From CAWUFC02 sp963921335 (lineage in GTDB: Bacteria; Pseudomonadota; Gammaproteobacteria; Pseudomonadales; Halieaceae): DNA of 64,000 nucleotides. The notes under the pieces are model-generated. The model worked only from the letters and a program-made list of their open reading frames with translations. It had not been told where the DNA came from and made no database searches. The stretch covers positions 1,178,001 to 1,242,000 of the forward strand of contig CAWUFC020000001.1 in NCBI GenBank assembly GCA_963921335.3, written 5' to 3'. The translations under genes and the position numbers were made by a program. Shown piece after piece: positions 52,892 to 62,000 of the stretch; within the stretch, counting starts at the first letter, position 1, and each line of letters begins with the position of its first letter.

Positions 52892-53662
52892 TTAAAAACC
52901 GCCGTAGGCGGGTTCGCGTTTTTCACGAATAGCCTGTATGCCTTCCTTGCAGGCGGCGTGTTCCAGCATGCCGGTCAGTTGCTGCATCTCCTTCTGGTTA
53001 GTCGCCAGCAGGCTCTCTCGATGATGCTCTCTCATCAGCTTTTTTGATGCCATCAGCGAATGCAGGGGGAACGCAGCGAGTCGATCAGCATATTGCAAGG
53101 TTGTTTCCATGAGTTCTTCACGTGGTACCACAGCCAGGGCCAGACCTGCGTCCAGACACTCCTGGGCGCTCATGCTCTCACCCGACAGCAGGAACCAAAA
53201 AGCCTGCTGATAGCCAATTCGTTGTTGAAAGGTATAGCTGCTGCAGCCTTCTGGTACCAGCGCCAGCTTGCTAAACGGTACGGAGATGGTTGCGTGCTCG
53301 GCCATCACTACAATGTCCGCGAGTCCGAGTATGGTGGCCCCAAACCCAATACCGGCACCGTTCACTGCCAGCATCAATGGCTTTGGAAAGGTGGCGAGGG
53401 TTGCGAAGAGCTGCGGCACGACCTCCTTAAGCACGTGTTTGTTGACGTAATCATTGGGGTAATCGAGCAAGTCGAGATCGGCACCAGCGCTGAAAGCGCT
53501 GCCCTGACCGGTAATGACAGCCACGCGCACCGATGGATCCCCGGCCGCTTCCTGCAGTTCCGATTTGAGGGCTTGAGCCAGTGCTCCGTTTAGAGCATTC
53601 AGCGACTCGGGGCGCTGCAATTCAATGATGCGGACGCCGCCGTTGTCCTGCCGGTCGATCAT
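52892..53662 (-). CDS. Enoyl-CoA hydratase/isomerase (256 aa)
   Basis: This is a crotonase-fold protein. The oxyanion-hole motifs are S-A-G-A-D-L-D-L-L (about 58) and N-G-A-G-I-G-F-G-A-T (about 101), and catalytic-position acid is in L-V-P-E-G-C-S-S. The C-terminus ends E-K-R-E-P-A-Y-G-G-F, typical of enoyl-CoA isomerase/hydratase relatives. It lies 28 bases before the ureohydrolase and downstream of the second TPR-sulfotransferase. Together with the ligase it suggests acyl-CoA catabolism; hydratase versus isomerase activity is not decided. Confidence 0.87.
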   Translation of the reverse strand: MIDRQDNGGVRIIELQRPESLNALNGALAQALKSELQEAAGDPSVRVAVITGQGSAFSAGADLDLLDYPNDYVNKHVLKEVVPQLFATLATFPKPLMLAVNGAGIGFGATILGLADIVVMAEHATISVPFSKLALVPEGCSSYTFQQRIGYQQAFWFLLSGESMSAQECLDAGLALAVVPREELMETTLQYADRLAAFPLHSLMASKKLMREHHRESLLATNQKEMQQLTGMLEHAACKEGIQAIREKREPAYGGF

Positions 53663-53763
53663 GTTCTTTAACCGTTTGGAGTTTTACCAGATATGGCAGG
53701 CCAGTTTACGGGATTGGCGCGAGCTGATTTATACCCTTTAGGGATTAGTAAAAACTGTCGCTG

Positions 53764-55362
53764 TCATTGGTCGAGCGGTATCCCATGCCTGGCTAATGCT
53801 GCAGCCAGAGGTGCCAGCTCCGCCTCAAATTTGTGCCATTTATTGAGCGAGCCTGTATTAATGGGGTTGCGAACCTGGGCACTGCTGGCCGTAGCTACCG
53901 CTGAATCGCGCTTGTAGAAATCGAGGCAGTCCTGCTGCCAGTCCAGGCCCAGGAAGTCGGTTACCCTGCGGGTTGTTGTCTCCGGTTCCTGAACCAATGA
54001 TTCGTAGCTCACATCCAGTATCATGCCCGGCATCAGCTCGTGCCAGTGCGCCATCATCTTCCGATACCGGGCGTAATAGTCGGCCATGGTGTTCAGGTCA
54101 TAGCTGTGCAGTGCTGAGCCCAATCTGAACAACAATTTGTAATTACTAAAGCAGGTATCCATGGGGTTGCGGGTCAGATTGATCACCTTGGCGTTTGGAA
54201 AGGCTTTCAATATCGGGCCGACTGCCAGAAAGTTGAGCGGATACTTGTCGATAAAATAGCGGCTGCCGGGCACGTGCAGGCGTGCCTGGGTCAGATAGCT
54301 GTTGGCAATAGATGCCCAATCAAGTTGGTCCGCATCTGCGTAAATCTGATCCGGATCCTGGGACTTCCCCTGTGCAACACAGGCCCGGTTCATGATGTGC
54401 ATAAAGTGGTGCAGTTCCCCGGCGGTCTCAATGTCAGCGTAGGTGCACAGTATCTGTTCCAATAGCGTGGTGCCGGTACGTGGCATGCCAACGATAAAAA
54501 TCGGCGCATCGCTATCGTTGCTGCGGCTGTCTGCAGCGATAAAGCTGCTGTCAAAGTCCCGCTGCATGGCATCGGTAATTTGCTGATCCCGCTGCTGATC
54601 ATAGGGGCTGTGTTCCAACACTGCAGCAGCGCCCGATTGCAGGTGAACAAAGGCCTGCGGATAGTTCTCAAGTTCTTCCTGCTGCTTGGCCAGCGCGTAA
54701 TTCAGCGAGATTCGAGCCTGCAGTGAGTCCTGGTTGCGCTGCAGCGTTTTCTCCAGCAGTGCAACGTGATTATTGTCTGGTGTGGCCTTGCGCATCTGTC
54801 CCAGCAGCCAGTATGCACGAAAGTTATCTGGCTGCTGGCGTATTGCCTCCAGCTGGATGGCTTCTGCTTCCTCACTGCGCCCGACGATGTGATAGGCAGT
54901 GCTGAGACTCACAAGGTTGTCTGTCATTTCAGGTTGCAAGGACCTGACTCGCTCGAAGTGCGTAATTGCGCGGCTATGTTCGCCAATATTGTTTAAAACA
55001 TTGCCGATCTGGTGACTGATGCCGGGATGTGGATTATCCGCCTCTTCGCACTGGGCGATCAGCGCCAAACACTCTTTGGAATGCCCCAGTACGCCCAGTA
55101 CCTGGGCTTTTTGGGCCATGATGAGCAGGTTCCCGGGTTTTACCTGCAGCGCCCTGTCGGCACTATCAAGTGCGGCAGCTGGCTGGTGTGCATTGGTTTC
55201 CGCCAGGGATTTATAAAACCAGGCATTCCCGTTATTGGGTTGAGCCTCAACCCATTTGGCACACACCATGGCCGCCTCGCGGTAGCGCTTCATTTGCAGC
55301 AGCATTTTGCTGTGTTTTTCAAAAGGCAGCGGTTGGTTCACGGGTTGCTCGAAGTTGCTCAC
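53764..55362 (-). CDS. TPR-repeat sulfotransferase (532 aa), copy 2
   Basis: N-terminal TPR-like helices (residues about 15-260) include G-N-A-W-F-Y-K-S-L-A and E-A-E-A-I-Q-L-E-A-I. The sulfotransferase domain has F-I-V-G-M-P-R-T-G-T-T-L-L-E-Q (5' loop), V-I-N-L-T-R-N-P-M-D-T-C-F-S-N-Y (3' segment), and S-S-A-Q-V-R-N-P-I-N-T near the end. It is a divergent paralogue of the 44211-45803 protein. A TonB receptor starts 171 bases away on the opposite strand. It is likely to sulfate a protein, small metabolite or lipid; none can be named. Confidence 0.88.
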   Translation of the reverse strand: MSNFEQPVNQPLPFEKHSKMLLQMKRYREAAMVCAKWVEAQPNNGNAWFYKSLAETNAHQPAAALDSADRALQVKPGNLLIMAQKAQVLGVLGHSKECLALIAQCEEADNPHPGISHQIGNVLNNIGEHSRAITHFERVRSLQPEMTDNLVSLSTAYHIVGRSEEAEAIQLEAIRQQPDNFRAYWLLGQMRKATPDNNHVALLEKTLQRNQDSLQARISLNYALAKQQEELENYPQAFVHLQSGAAAVLEHSPYDQQRDQQITDAMQRDFDSSFIAADSRSNDSDAPIFIVGMPRTGTTLLEQILCTYADIETAGELHHFMHIMNRACVAQGKSQDPDQIYADADQLDWASIANSYLTQARLHVPGSRYFIDKYPLNFLAVGPILKAFPNAKVINLTRNPMDTCFSNYKLLFRLGSALHSYDLNTMADYYARYRKMMAHWHELMPGMILDVSYESLVQEPETTTRRVTDFLGLDWQQDCLDFYKRDSAVATASSAQVRNPINTGSLNKWHKFEAELAPLAAALARHGIPLDQ

Positions 55363-55533
55363 TGTTGCTCAAAACCACACAAAAGGGCCATTTAGCCTGA
55401 GCGGAATACCCGGCACTATCCATAACGCTGTAAGGGTATGTGCCGCCATCTGGCCTTCGTCTATGGTAGCCACAATACGGTCCAACTACACCGATTAGCA
55501 CTATAAATCCTAGCGTATGACAGAGGGGTCACT

Positions 55534-57867
55534 ATGAATTTCCGTAAAAAACCGGTGTCACTGGCGGTAGCCGGTGCCTTAACTATTAGCGCCAATGCCG
55601 CGTTCTCCCAGGGTATGCTGGAAGAAGTTGTGGTCACGGCCCAGAAGCGAGAATCCGCGGTCTCTGATCTTGGGTTGGCGGTTACCGCCTTCACCGGCGA
55701 TACCATGCGAGCGTTGGGTATGGATCAGCCGGTTGATCTGGCGGCCCAGACGCCAGGCCTGGTGATTCAGAACACCATGGGTGATGGACAGCCGGCGGTG
55801 ATGATTCGCGGCGTGGGTATCAACGATTTCAATACCAACACCAACCCAGGTGTGGCTGTCTACGTCGATGAGGTCGCCAAGCCAATCCCCGCCATGCTCG
55901 GCTTCTCTCTGTTCGATATGGACCGTGTGGAAGTATTGAAAGGACCGCAGGGCACGCTCTATGGTCAGAACACCACCGGCGGTGCGGTGTCTTTTTACAC
56001 CAAGCAGCCCACAGAGGAGCTGACTGGATATATTCAGGGCGACGTGGGTGACTATGACTACGGTCGTCTCGAGGCGGGCATCTCCGGGCCTATTTCCGAT
56101 TCGGTCCGTTACCGTTTGTCAGGCTACCTGACCAAGCAGGATGAGGGATACCAGACTGACCTGATCACCGGTGACGATCACGGTCAGGTTGATCGCAAGG
56201 GGTTTCGTGCCCAGCTGGCGGTAGATTTTTCAGACAATGTTGATGGACTGTTGAGCTACACCTATGGCAAGGACGCCTCCGAGTCACAGGTCACCCGTGT
56301 GGCCGATGGGTTGGAGGTTTACCAGGCGTATTACTACACCTTTTTCCCGGGCAGCCAGGACGATATTGGCCACTACGATATCTTGCTTGGCGCCAACGAG
56401 TCTGAGTTTGACAACAAGTCTGATGCCTTGAATCTTCGTATCAATGCCGACCTTGGTGCGGTCACGCTGACCTCTGTGACCGGCTACGACGAGATGGACC
56501 ATCTCAATAAAAACCCCTTCCCGGGCACCGAATTGCGCATTCAGAACGCTTCCTACGGCGGCGAATTGGAAAGCTTCAGCCAGGAGTTTCGCCTGGCGAA
56601 TAACGAGGGCGACCTGGTGGACTGGATCGTCGGCCTTTACTACAGCAAGGTTGAGCAGGACAACTCCTCCAAGCTGGATTACTCAGATGGTTTCGGTTTT
56701 CTGTTTTACTACTACGGCCTTACAACCGGCCTGGACGATGTTGTCACCGATACCGCCTATACCCAGGAATTGGAGACCATGGCGGTCTTTGCTCACACCG
56801 AGTGGAATCTCAGCGACCAGTTCAAGCTGACCGTGGGTGCTCGCTACGCTCAGGACAAGCTGGAGTACGATGTCGATACCTCGTCTCCGACACCCGCATG
56901 TAGCGGTTCTTTCTGTGATGTGATCGATCTTTATTATGGCCTGACCGACTATGACAGCGCTTTCTCCACCTTTCTGAACATCAGTGATGGTGGTGTTGTC
57001 GACGGACCTCGCCAGGATGGCGTGTTCGCTACTGCCGCAGATTCAGTGGATGAGGACAGCTTTACCTGGCGCCTGGCTCTGGACTGGACACCTAATGACA
57101 ACACGCTTTTGTACGCCAGTGTCTCCGAGGGGTCCAAGGCTCATGGGTTCTACGGTGGTGTAGCGGTTACGTCGCCAGCATACGACGCATATAACCCGGA
57201 AGAACTGACTGCCTATGAGTTGGGCTTCAAGTTGTCACTCGCAGACAGCACGCTGCAGCTTGATGGTGCGGTTTACTACTACGACTACCAGGATCAACAG
57301 CTGATTGTCAGCTTTGATCCTGGCATTGGTTTGCCGAATGACAACCTGACCAATATTGCTGAGTCGGAGGTAACCGGTGCAGAACTTGATCTGACCTGGG
57401 CGCCAGTCGAAGGCCTGACCACGCGCTTCACTGCCGCCTGGCTGGACACGGAGCTGAAAGATGGCACGGTGTCTTCACCATTGCCGATCTTCCCTGGCTC
57501 AGAGCCGGTAGAGGGTGAAGATCTTGCCTTTGCGCCTGAATTCACCTTCTCTGGCCTGGTTCGCTACGACTTCAACATCAGTGGCAACCTCGGCGCCTTC
57601 GTACAGGTAGATGGTGACTACGTGGACAACCAGCTCGCTCTGGCCGCTCGCCGGGACACGGAGCTGGATAGCCGCACCGTATACAACGCCCGCTTTGGCC
57701 TGCAGGGTAGCGATGGCACCTGGGAGGCTTCAATCTGGGGGCGCAACCTGGGTGATGAGGAATACTCCACCTATCGCTACGTGAGCTTGCCCGGCACCTT
57801 CAACAATCATATCGGTGCACCGCGTACCTACGGTTTAACCCTGCGCTATAACTTTGGCGCCCTGTAA
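55534..57867 (+). CDS. TonB-dependent receptor (777 aa), intact
   Basis: A signal peptide ends near A-F-S-Q. A TonB box E-E-V-V-V-T-A-Q-K is followed by plug motifs I-R-G-V-G-I-N-D-F, V-L-K-G-P-Q-G-T-L-Y-G-Q-N-T-T-G-G-A-V, and the barrel ends Y-G-L-T-L-R-Y-N-F-G-A-L (aromatic at position -5). AGAGGGG lies five bases before the ATG. The barrel has Tyr-rich acidic stretches like the interrupted copy. It is an outer-membrane importer of an unidentified ligand, with its own terminator. It is divergent from the TPR-sulfotransferase. Confidence 0.93.
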   Translation: MNFRKKPVSLAVAGALTISANAAFSQGMLEEVVVTAQKRESAVSDLGLAVTAFTGDTMRALGMDQPVDLAAQTPGLVIQNTMGDGQPAVMIRGVGINDFNTNTNPGVAVYVDEVAKPIPAMLGFSLFDMDRVEVLKGPQGTLYGQNTTGGAVSFYTKQPTEELTGYIQGDVGDYDYGRLEAGISGPISDSVRYRLSGYLTKQDEGYQTDLITGDDHGQVDRKGFRAQLAVDFSDNVDGLLSYTYGKDASESQVTRVADGLEVYQAYYYTFFPGSQDDIGHYDILLGANESEFDNKSDALNLRINADLGAVTLTSVTGYDEMDHLNKNPFPGTELRIQNASYGGELESFSQEFRLANNEGDLVDWIVGLYYSKVEQDNSSKLDYSDGFGFLFYYYGLTTGLDDVVTDTAYTQELETMAVFAHTEWNLSDQFKLTVGARYAQDKLEYDVDTSSPTPACSGSFCDVIDLYYGLTDYDSAFSTFLNISDGGVVDGPRQDGVFATAADSVDEDSFTWRLALDWTPNDNTLLYASVSEGSKAHGFYGGVAVTSPAYDAYNPEELTAYELGFKLSLADSTLQLDGAVYYYDYQDQQLIVSFDPGIGLPNDNLTNIAESEVTGAELDLTWAPVEGLTTRFTAAWLDTELKDGTVSSPLPIFPGSEPVEGEDLAFAPEFTFSGLVRYDFNISGNLGAFVQVDGDYVDNQLALAARRDTELDSRTVYNARFGLQGSDGTWEASIWGRNLGDEEYSTYRYVSLPGTFNNHIGAPRTYGLTLRYNFGAL

Positions 57868-57887
57868 CACTTCTTATGCGGAAACCT

Positions 57888-57912
57888 GGGCGGCCTAGGC
57901 CGCCCTTTTTTT
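57888..57912 (+). terminator. Rho-independent terminator of the TonB-receptor gene
   Basis: GGGCGGCCTAGGCCGCCC is an exact 18-base palindrome (57888-57905) followed by seven T. It closes the receptor gene, and its T-run lies directly in front of the purU ribosome binding site. Confidence 0.88.
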
Positions 57913-57922
57913 GGAGCGAACA

Positions 57923-58765
57923 ATGACTGATTACATACTCACCTTAACCTGCCCCGATAAGGCTGGCATCGTGCATGCCGTCAGTGGTTTTGTGGTGGAA
58001 TGCGGCGGCAACATTATCGACAGTGCCCAGTACGGTGACCCTGAAACGGACAGTTTTTGTATGCGTGTGCTGTTCTCAGCGGCTGGTGCTTTGCCCGAGC
58101 TGAAGGAGCAGTTCACCAGGATCGCTGAGCGCTACGGAATGAACTGGGGTTTGCATGCGAAGGATGAGCCGCTAAGGGTTCTTATTATGGTGTCAAAGTT
58201 TGATCACTGCCTGCGTGATCTGCTGTATCGGAAGGACAAGGGCGATCTGAATATTGAAGTACCCTTGGTGGTGTCCAACCACCGCGATGCCTACCAGCTG
58301 GTGGCCAGTCACGGTATTCCCTTTGAGCACCTGCCTGTGTCTCCTGAAACCAAGCCTCAACAGGAGGCGCGGCTGCTCGAATTAGTTAAGCAGCATAATA
58401 TTGATCTGGTCGTGCTCGCTCGATACATGCAGATCCTGAGCAGTGACTTGTGCGAGGCGCTCAGCGGGCGCGTGATTAATATTCACCACTCCTTTCTGCC
58501 TGGTTTTAAAGGTGCTAAGCCCTATCACCAGGCCCATTCCAGGGGCGTAAAGCTGATTGGCGCCACTGCGCACTATGCCACGGCTGATTTGGATGAGGGC
58601 CCGATCATTGAGCAGGATGTCGCCCGTGTGACCCACGCTCAGTCCCCGGAGGAGTTGGTCAGCCTGGGGCGCGAGATTGAAACCCGCGTGCTATCCGGGG
58701 CGGTGCGCTACCAGGCCGAGCACCGCGTCAATCTGATCGGTCACAAGACGGTGATCTTTAACTAG
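57923..58765 (+). CDS. purU: Formyltetrahydrofolate deformylase
   Basis: The N-terminal ACT domain is (I-L-T-L-T-C-P-D-K-A-G-I-V) and the formyltransferase-like domain follows, with V-S-N-H-R-D, H-H-S-F-L-P-G-F-K-G-A and the G-A-T-A-H-Y-A-T-A-D-L-D-E-G-P-I-I loop. The catalytic His in H-H-S-F-L-P and Asp in D-L-D-E-G-P are present. Length (280 aa) is normal for PurU. GGAG precedes ATG 57923; the TTG at 57911 includes that site. It makes formate and tetrahydrofolate. It is downstream of the receptor terminator and its stop overlaps the interrupted permease, so it may rely on a separate promoter or read-through. Confidence 0.93.
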   Translation: MTDYILTLTCPDKAGIVHAVSGFVVECGGNIIDSAQYGDPETDSFCMRVLFSAAGALPELKEQFTRIAERYGMNWGLHAKDEPLRVLIMVSKFDHCLRDLLYRKDKGDLNIEVPLVVSNHRDAYQLVASHGIPFEHLPVSPETKPQQEARLLELVKQHNIDLVVLARYMQILSSDLCEALSGRVINIHHSFLPGFKGAKPYHQAHSRGVKLIGATAHYATADLDEGPIIEQDVARVTHAQSPEELVSLGREIETRVLSGAVRYQAEHRVNLIGHKTVIFN

Positions 58766-60126
58766 TGCGCTTTTTCTCGCTGTAGCGAAGGGCAGCTTCG
58801 CCCAGCAAAAAGGCGACACCGCTGCCGATGACTACGGGCCAATCAAAGCCCTCGCCGGGAATGTACATAAACAACACTACACTGACCAGCAGCATGATGA
58901 AGCAGAGGCCGGTCAGCAGCCAGGCGATGGGCATGCCGCCGGGTACTCGAAAAGGGCGAGGCGTGTCGGGGTCATTGATACGGGCATGGAGAAAAGCGAT
59001 CACTGCTCCGAGATAGGGAGTCAGAAAAATCACGCCCTGGGCAGCAAATAGCAGCCAGAACAGTTCCTCGTTACTGTCAGCAATGGCGCTGTAGAAGCCC
59101 AGAAACAGCGTCACGATGGTTCCGACGGCTATGGCTGCGCCTACGGGGGTGCCGTGTTTGGGGTGCTCGTAGCCGAGGAAGGCTGGCATTTCTCCATCCT
59201 GCGCAGATTCTGCAATGGTGCGGTTACAGCCGATGGTCCAGGTCACCGCGTTGGAAATCATTGAGAACAGGAAGAACAGGCCCATGATAGTCGCGATGGT
59301 TCTTCCTGCGCCGGTGTCACCAAATAAAGCGATAAAGGTGTCCAGCAGGCCCTCCACCATGTTGATGTCTTCAGCGGGTATAACCGCCAGCACGGCAAAA
59401 ATACCCAGCAGGTTACCGGCAATAATGATCACGCCCGAGAGTAGGGTGGCGCGGGGAATATCGCGCACTGGATTCTTCATTTCATCGCTGGCGGCACTCA
59501 TCAGCTCGAAGCCCACCATGCCCCAGATGACAATAGCCAGGTATTGAATGCCTGATCCCCACTCGGGCACAAAGGCGGAGGGAGAGAAATCGTTGGCCAG
59601 CTCGGTGTTGGGATTCAGCGCATGATTAAGCCCGGCAACAATTAACGCGGCAAAGGCGATCAGCTTAACCAGGGCACCGGCATTAGGAATCCATTTGCCG
59701 TATCGGCGCAATCGTCAATCCTATGATGAGCCAGTTGATGAGGACGGCGATGATGAGCTGGCCAGAGAGCGCGAGCTCTGGCCAGAACAGCTGTGTCAGT
59801 ATGCCGCTGAACATTACCAGCACCGAGGCGGTCCAGATCGGCAGGTTGATCCAGTACAGCCAGGTGGCGCGGGTGGCCCAGCGTTTTCCCAGAGTGTCTT
59901 TAATCCAGGCGTAGATGCCACCCTGTTCAGGGTAGGTCGTGCCTAACTCCGAGGTAATCAGGCCAAACGGTAAGAAGAACAGTACCGAGAAAACAAGCCA
60001 GAAGGTGAGGGCAGAGGCCCCCATCGTTGCGGAGGAAGCCAGGGTATCGAGAAACAGAATCGCTGACACCGTGAACAGGGTCATGTCGAACATGCCCAGC
60101 GCTTTCTTGTGGGTACCGCTTGTCAT
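58758..60126 (-). pseudogene. APC-family permease, copy 2, frameshifted
   Basis: An N-terminal frame (60126 to 59683) reads like copy one (T-L-F-T-V-S-A-I-L-F-L-D, Y-P-E-Q-G-G-I-Y-A-W-I) and reaches W-L-I-I-G-L-T-I. The remaining protein is in another frame (59711 to 58758) beginning R-Y-G-K-W-I-P-N-A-G-A-L-V-K, where copy one has D-I-G-K-W-V-P-N-V-G-A-I-L-K. The shift lies about 59690-59715, not in a long homopolymer. The fragments are 147 and 317 aa. Without the shift it would be about 455 aa. The partner of the amine pathway genes nearby, it is either decayed or an assembly error. Confidence 0.8.
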
Positions 60127-60192
60127 GGTTGTGGTTGATCCCGTCTTGAACTGATAGTCAAAACATACTGACAGATCTTGTGGTGCCGGGCT

Positions 60193-61017
60193 CTACCTTT
60201 CGGCAGGTAGGCTGGCCAGGGGGTCTGGATTGATGGCGGGGTTATATTCACGTACCGACGAAACAAACAAGTCGAACAGCTCCGCTTGAGAGCCGAGCTC
60301 TAACTTGGCGTAAATATTCTTGCGATGATGTTTGACCGTATCAATGCTGATATGGAGGTGATCTGCCAGAGACTTAATGCTGTGACCTTTGAGCATCAGA
60401 TGCAGGGTCTCCACTTCACGAGCGGTGAGCACTGAACAGCCGAAATGCTCCAGCGCCTGGTCCATCTGGTTTGACAGGGGGCTAATGGCTTCTTCCAATG
60501 ACAGCGCCTGCGAGATCCTGTGTAGCAGTGCATTAATAACAGGCGCTTTATCGCCAATATCAGCCAGCTCGGCTTCTGAGAAAGCCGACTCACTCTCCAT
60601 TCGACCCAGTGATATCAGCAGCATGGCAGTACTGGCTCTGGCAATGACGCAGACTTCGTCTCGAATGCCCGTCAGCCGAAAAAATGTCTGGTAGTAATCG
60701 AGCTGGGCTAGTTCCTGCTCCAGCATCGTCGACAATTGCAGCACCGTGCCATCGGAGCTTTGCCTGCCCATGGTAAACATGGGGTCGAGCAGATAGGCAC
60801 CATCGCGATATTTTGAATTGGTGTCGCTGGCAGGTGTATTGCTGGGGCTGGTATCCGCCAGCAGCTGCACCCCGCCGGAAGCGGGGTAGCTCAGTATTTG
60901 GGTAGAACTGCATTGAAATGAGGCATTGCAGAGCTGGGCCACTTCTTCAGCGCTGACAATAACCTGATCGGTGGCTAACCATCTTGCAATCTGGCTATGC
61001 CATTCTTTGTCGCCCAC
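60193..61017 (-). CDS. LuxR-family regulator (274 aa), intact copy
   Basis: The C-terminal LuxR-type HTH spans about 205-260: L-T-A-R-E-V-E-T-L-H-L-M-L-K-G, then S-I-K-S-L-A-D-H-L-H-I-S-I-D-T-V-K-H-H-R-K-N-I-Y-A-K-L. S-Q-A-E-L-F-D-L-F follows. The N-terminal 180 residues have no recognised sensor signature. It lies three bases after the stop of the interrupted paralogue and presumably shares its transcript. The divergent omega-aminotransferase is a likely target. Confidence 0.85.
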   Translation of the reverse strand: MGDKEWHSQIARWLATDQVIVSAEEVAQLCNASFQCSSTQILSYPASGGVQLLADTSPSNTPASDTNSKYRDGAYLLDPMFTMGRQSSDGTVLQLSTMLEQELAQLDYYQTFFRLTGIRDEVCVIARASTAMLLISLGRMESESAFSEAELADIGDKAPVINALLHRISQALSLEEAISPLSNQMDQALEHFGCSVLTAREVETLHLMLKGHSIKSLADHLHISIDTVKHHRKNIYAKLELGSQAELFDLFVSSVREYNPAINPDPLASLPAER

Positions 61018-61020
61018 CGT

Positions 61021-61882
61021 TTATTGGTCCTGGTTGGGGCCCGCGAGGAATGTTTCCAGCGGATCAACGACCATATCGCCCTGAAAGCAATACATGGAAT
61101 TGATAAACAGGCTGAACAATTCTGCCTGGGATGTCACGTCCAATCGGGCATAGGCATTTTTGCGATGCACCGACACCGTATGGGAAGAAATTTCGAGCTT
61201 CTCAGCAATGGACTTGGTGTCATGCCCGTAAAGGTAAAGGCGCATAATTTCGGCCTCTCTCGGGGTGAGCACCGAATCCCCAAAAACACCAAGCGCGCTT
61301 TCAAGATGGCTGTAGACCTTGGAGCCGCTGCCACGGCGCAGGTAGGCAGTTCTTCCCCAGTAGTTGAGGAGAGTCTCTTCAACCATTTCATAGCACTGCC
61401 TTAGCAGTTCGACTTCGTCGTCTGAGAAGGGAGGGGAATCGCTGTTGCGGTTAAACGCGACGTTGGCGAAATACTCATCATCCAGATAGATCAGGTAGCC
61501 CAGCTCATCGGCAATCGGTGAATTTGCATAGTAAGTCAGGTAATACTCGCTTTCCTTTATGCCTGGAGGGGCGACGTCTTCCATTCGGTAAAGTCCGGCA
61601 GCACGCTTCTCTATGCCGGCGCGATAGTAGGGATCAAGCAGATAGCTGCTTTCCAGATAGTTCTTCAGGCCTTCTTCGGGCCAGGTGGGCGTCGTCCAGT
61701 CCACCAGGGTATAGGGCTTTTGAGTCGCAGAAAAAACGACGATCGCAAAAAAGATCCGTTGGAACGAGTTTACGCAGCGAATCCACCAGCCACAGAGGAA
61801 TCTCGGTAGGGTCCTTAAGCGTGGCGAGACCCGCCAGTGCGCGGTTCCAATCGCCAAATGTCTGTGAGTCGATGCTGACCAT
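61021..61882 (-). pseudogene. LuxR-family regulator, second copy, frameshifted
   Basis: Frame one from ATG at 61882 encodes S-I-D-S-Q-T-F-G-D-W, L-V-D-S-L-R-K-L-V-P-T-D-L-F; frame two continues A-I-V-V-F-S-A-T-Q-K-P and runs on to a LuxR HTH (L-T-P-R-E-A-E-I-M-R-L-Y, then H-T-V-S-V-H-R-K-N). The break is a run of six A on the plus strand at 61747-61752; five would join them into about 286 aa, close to the 274 aa paralogue. Frame one alone stops at 61634; frame two is open up to 62028. The HTH half matches the intact copy closely. Confidence 0.8.
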
Positions 61883-62000
61883 GGCCCTACAGTACCGGAG
61901 ATTGAGACTAACCTCCAAACGGTATGGTGAACGCGCTTCTGCATGACCATACTTGTGCAGATGATCAAGCTAACCCATTTTATCTGCCCGGAGATCTGAC

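Noticed and set aside
15845..61752. Phase variation through homopolymers
   Set aside because: The C6 and A6 tracts are short for slipped-strand switching, and both lesions can be explained by one extra called base.
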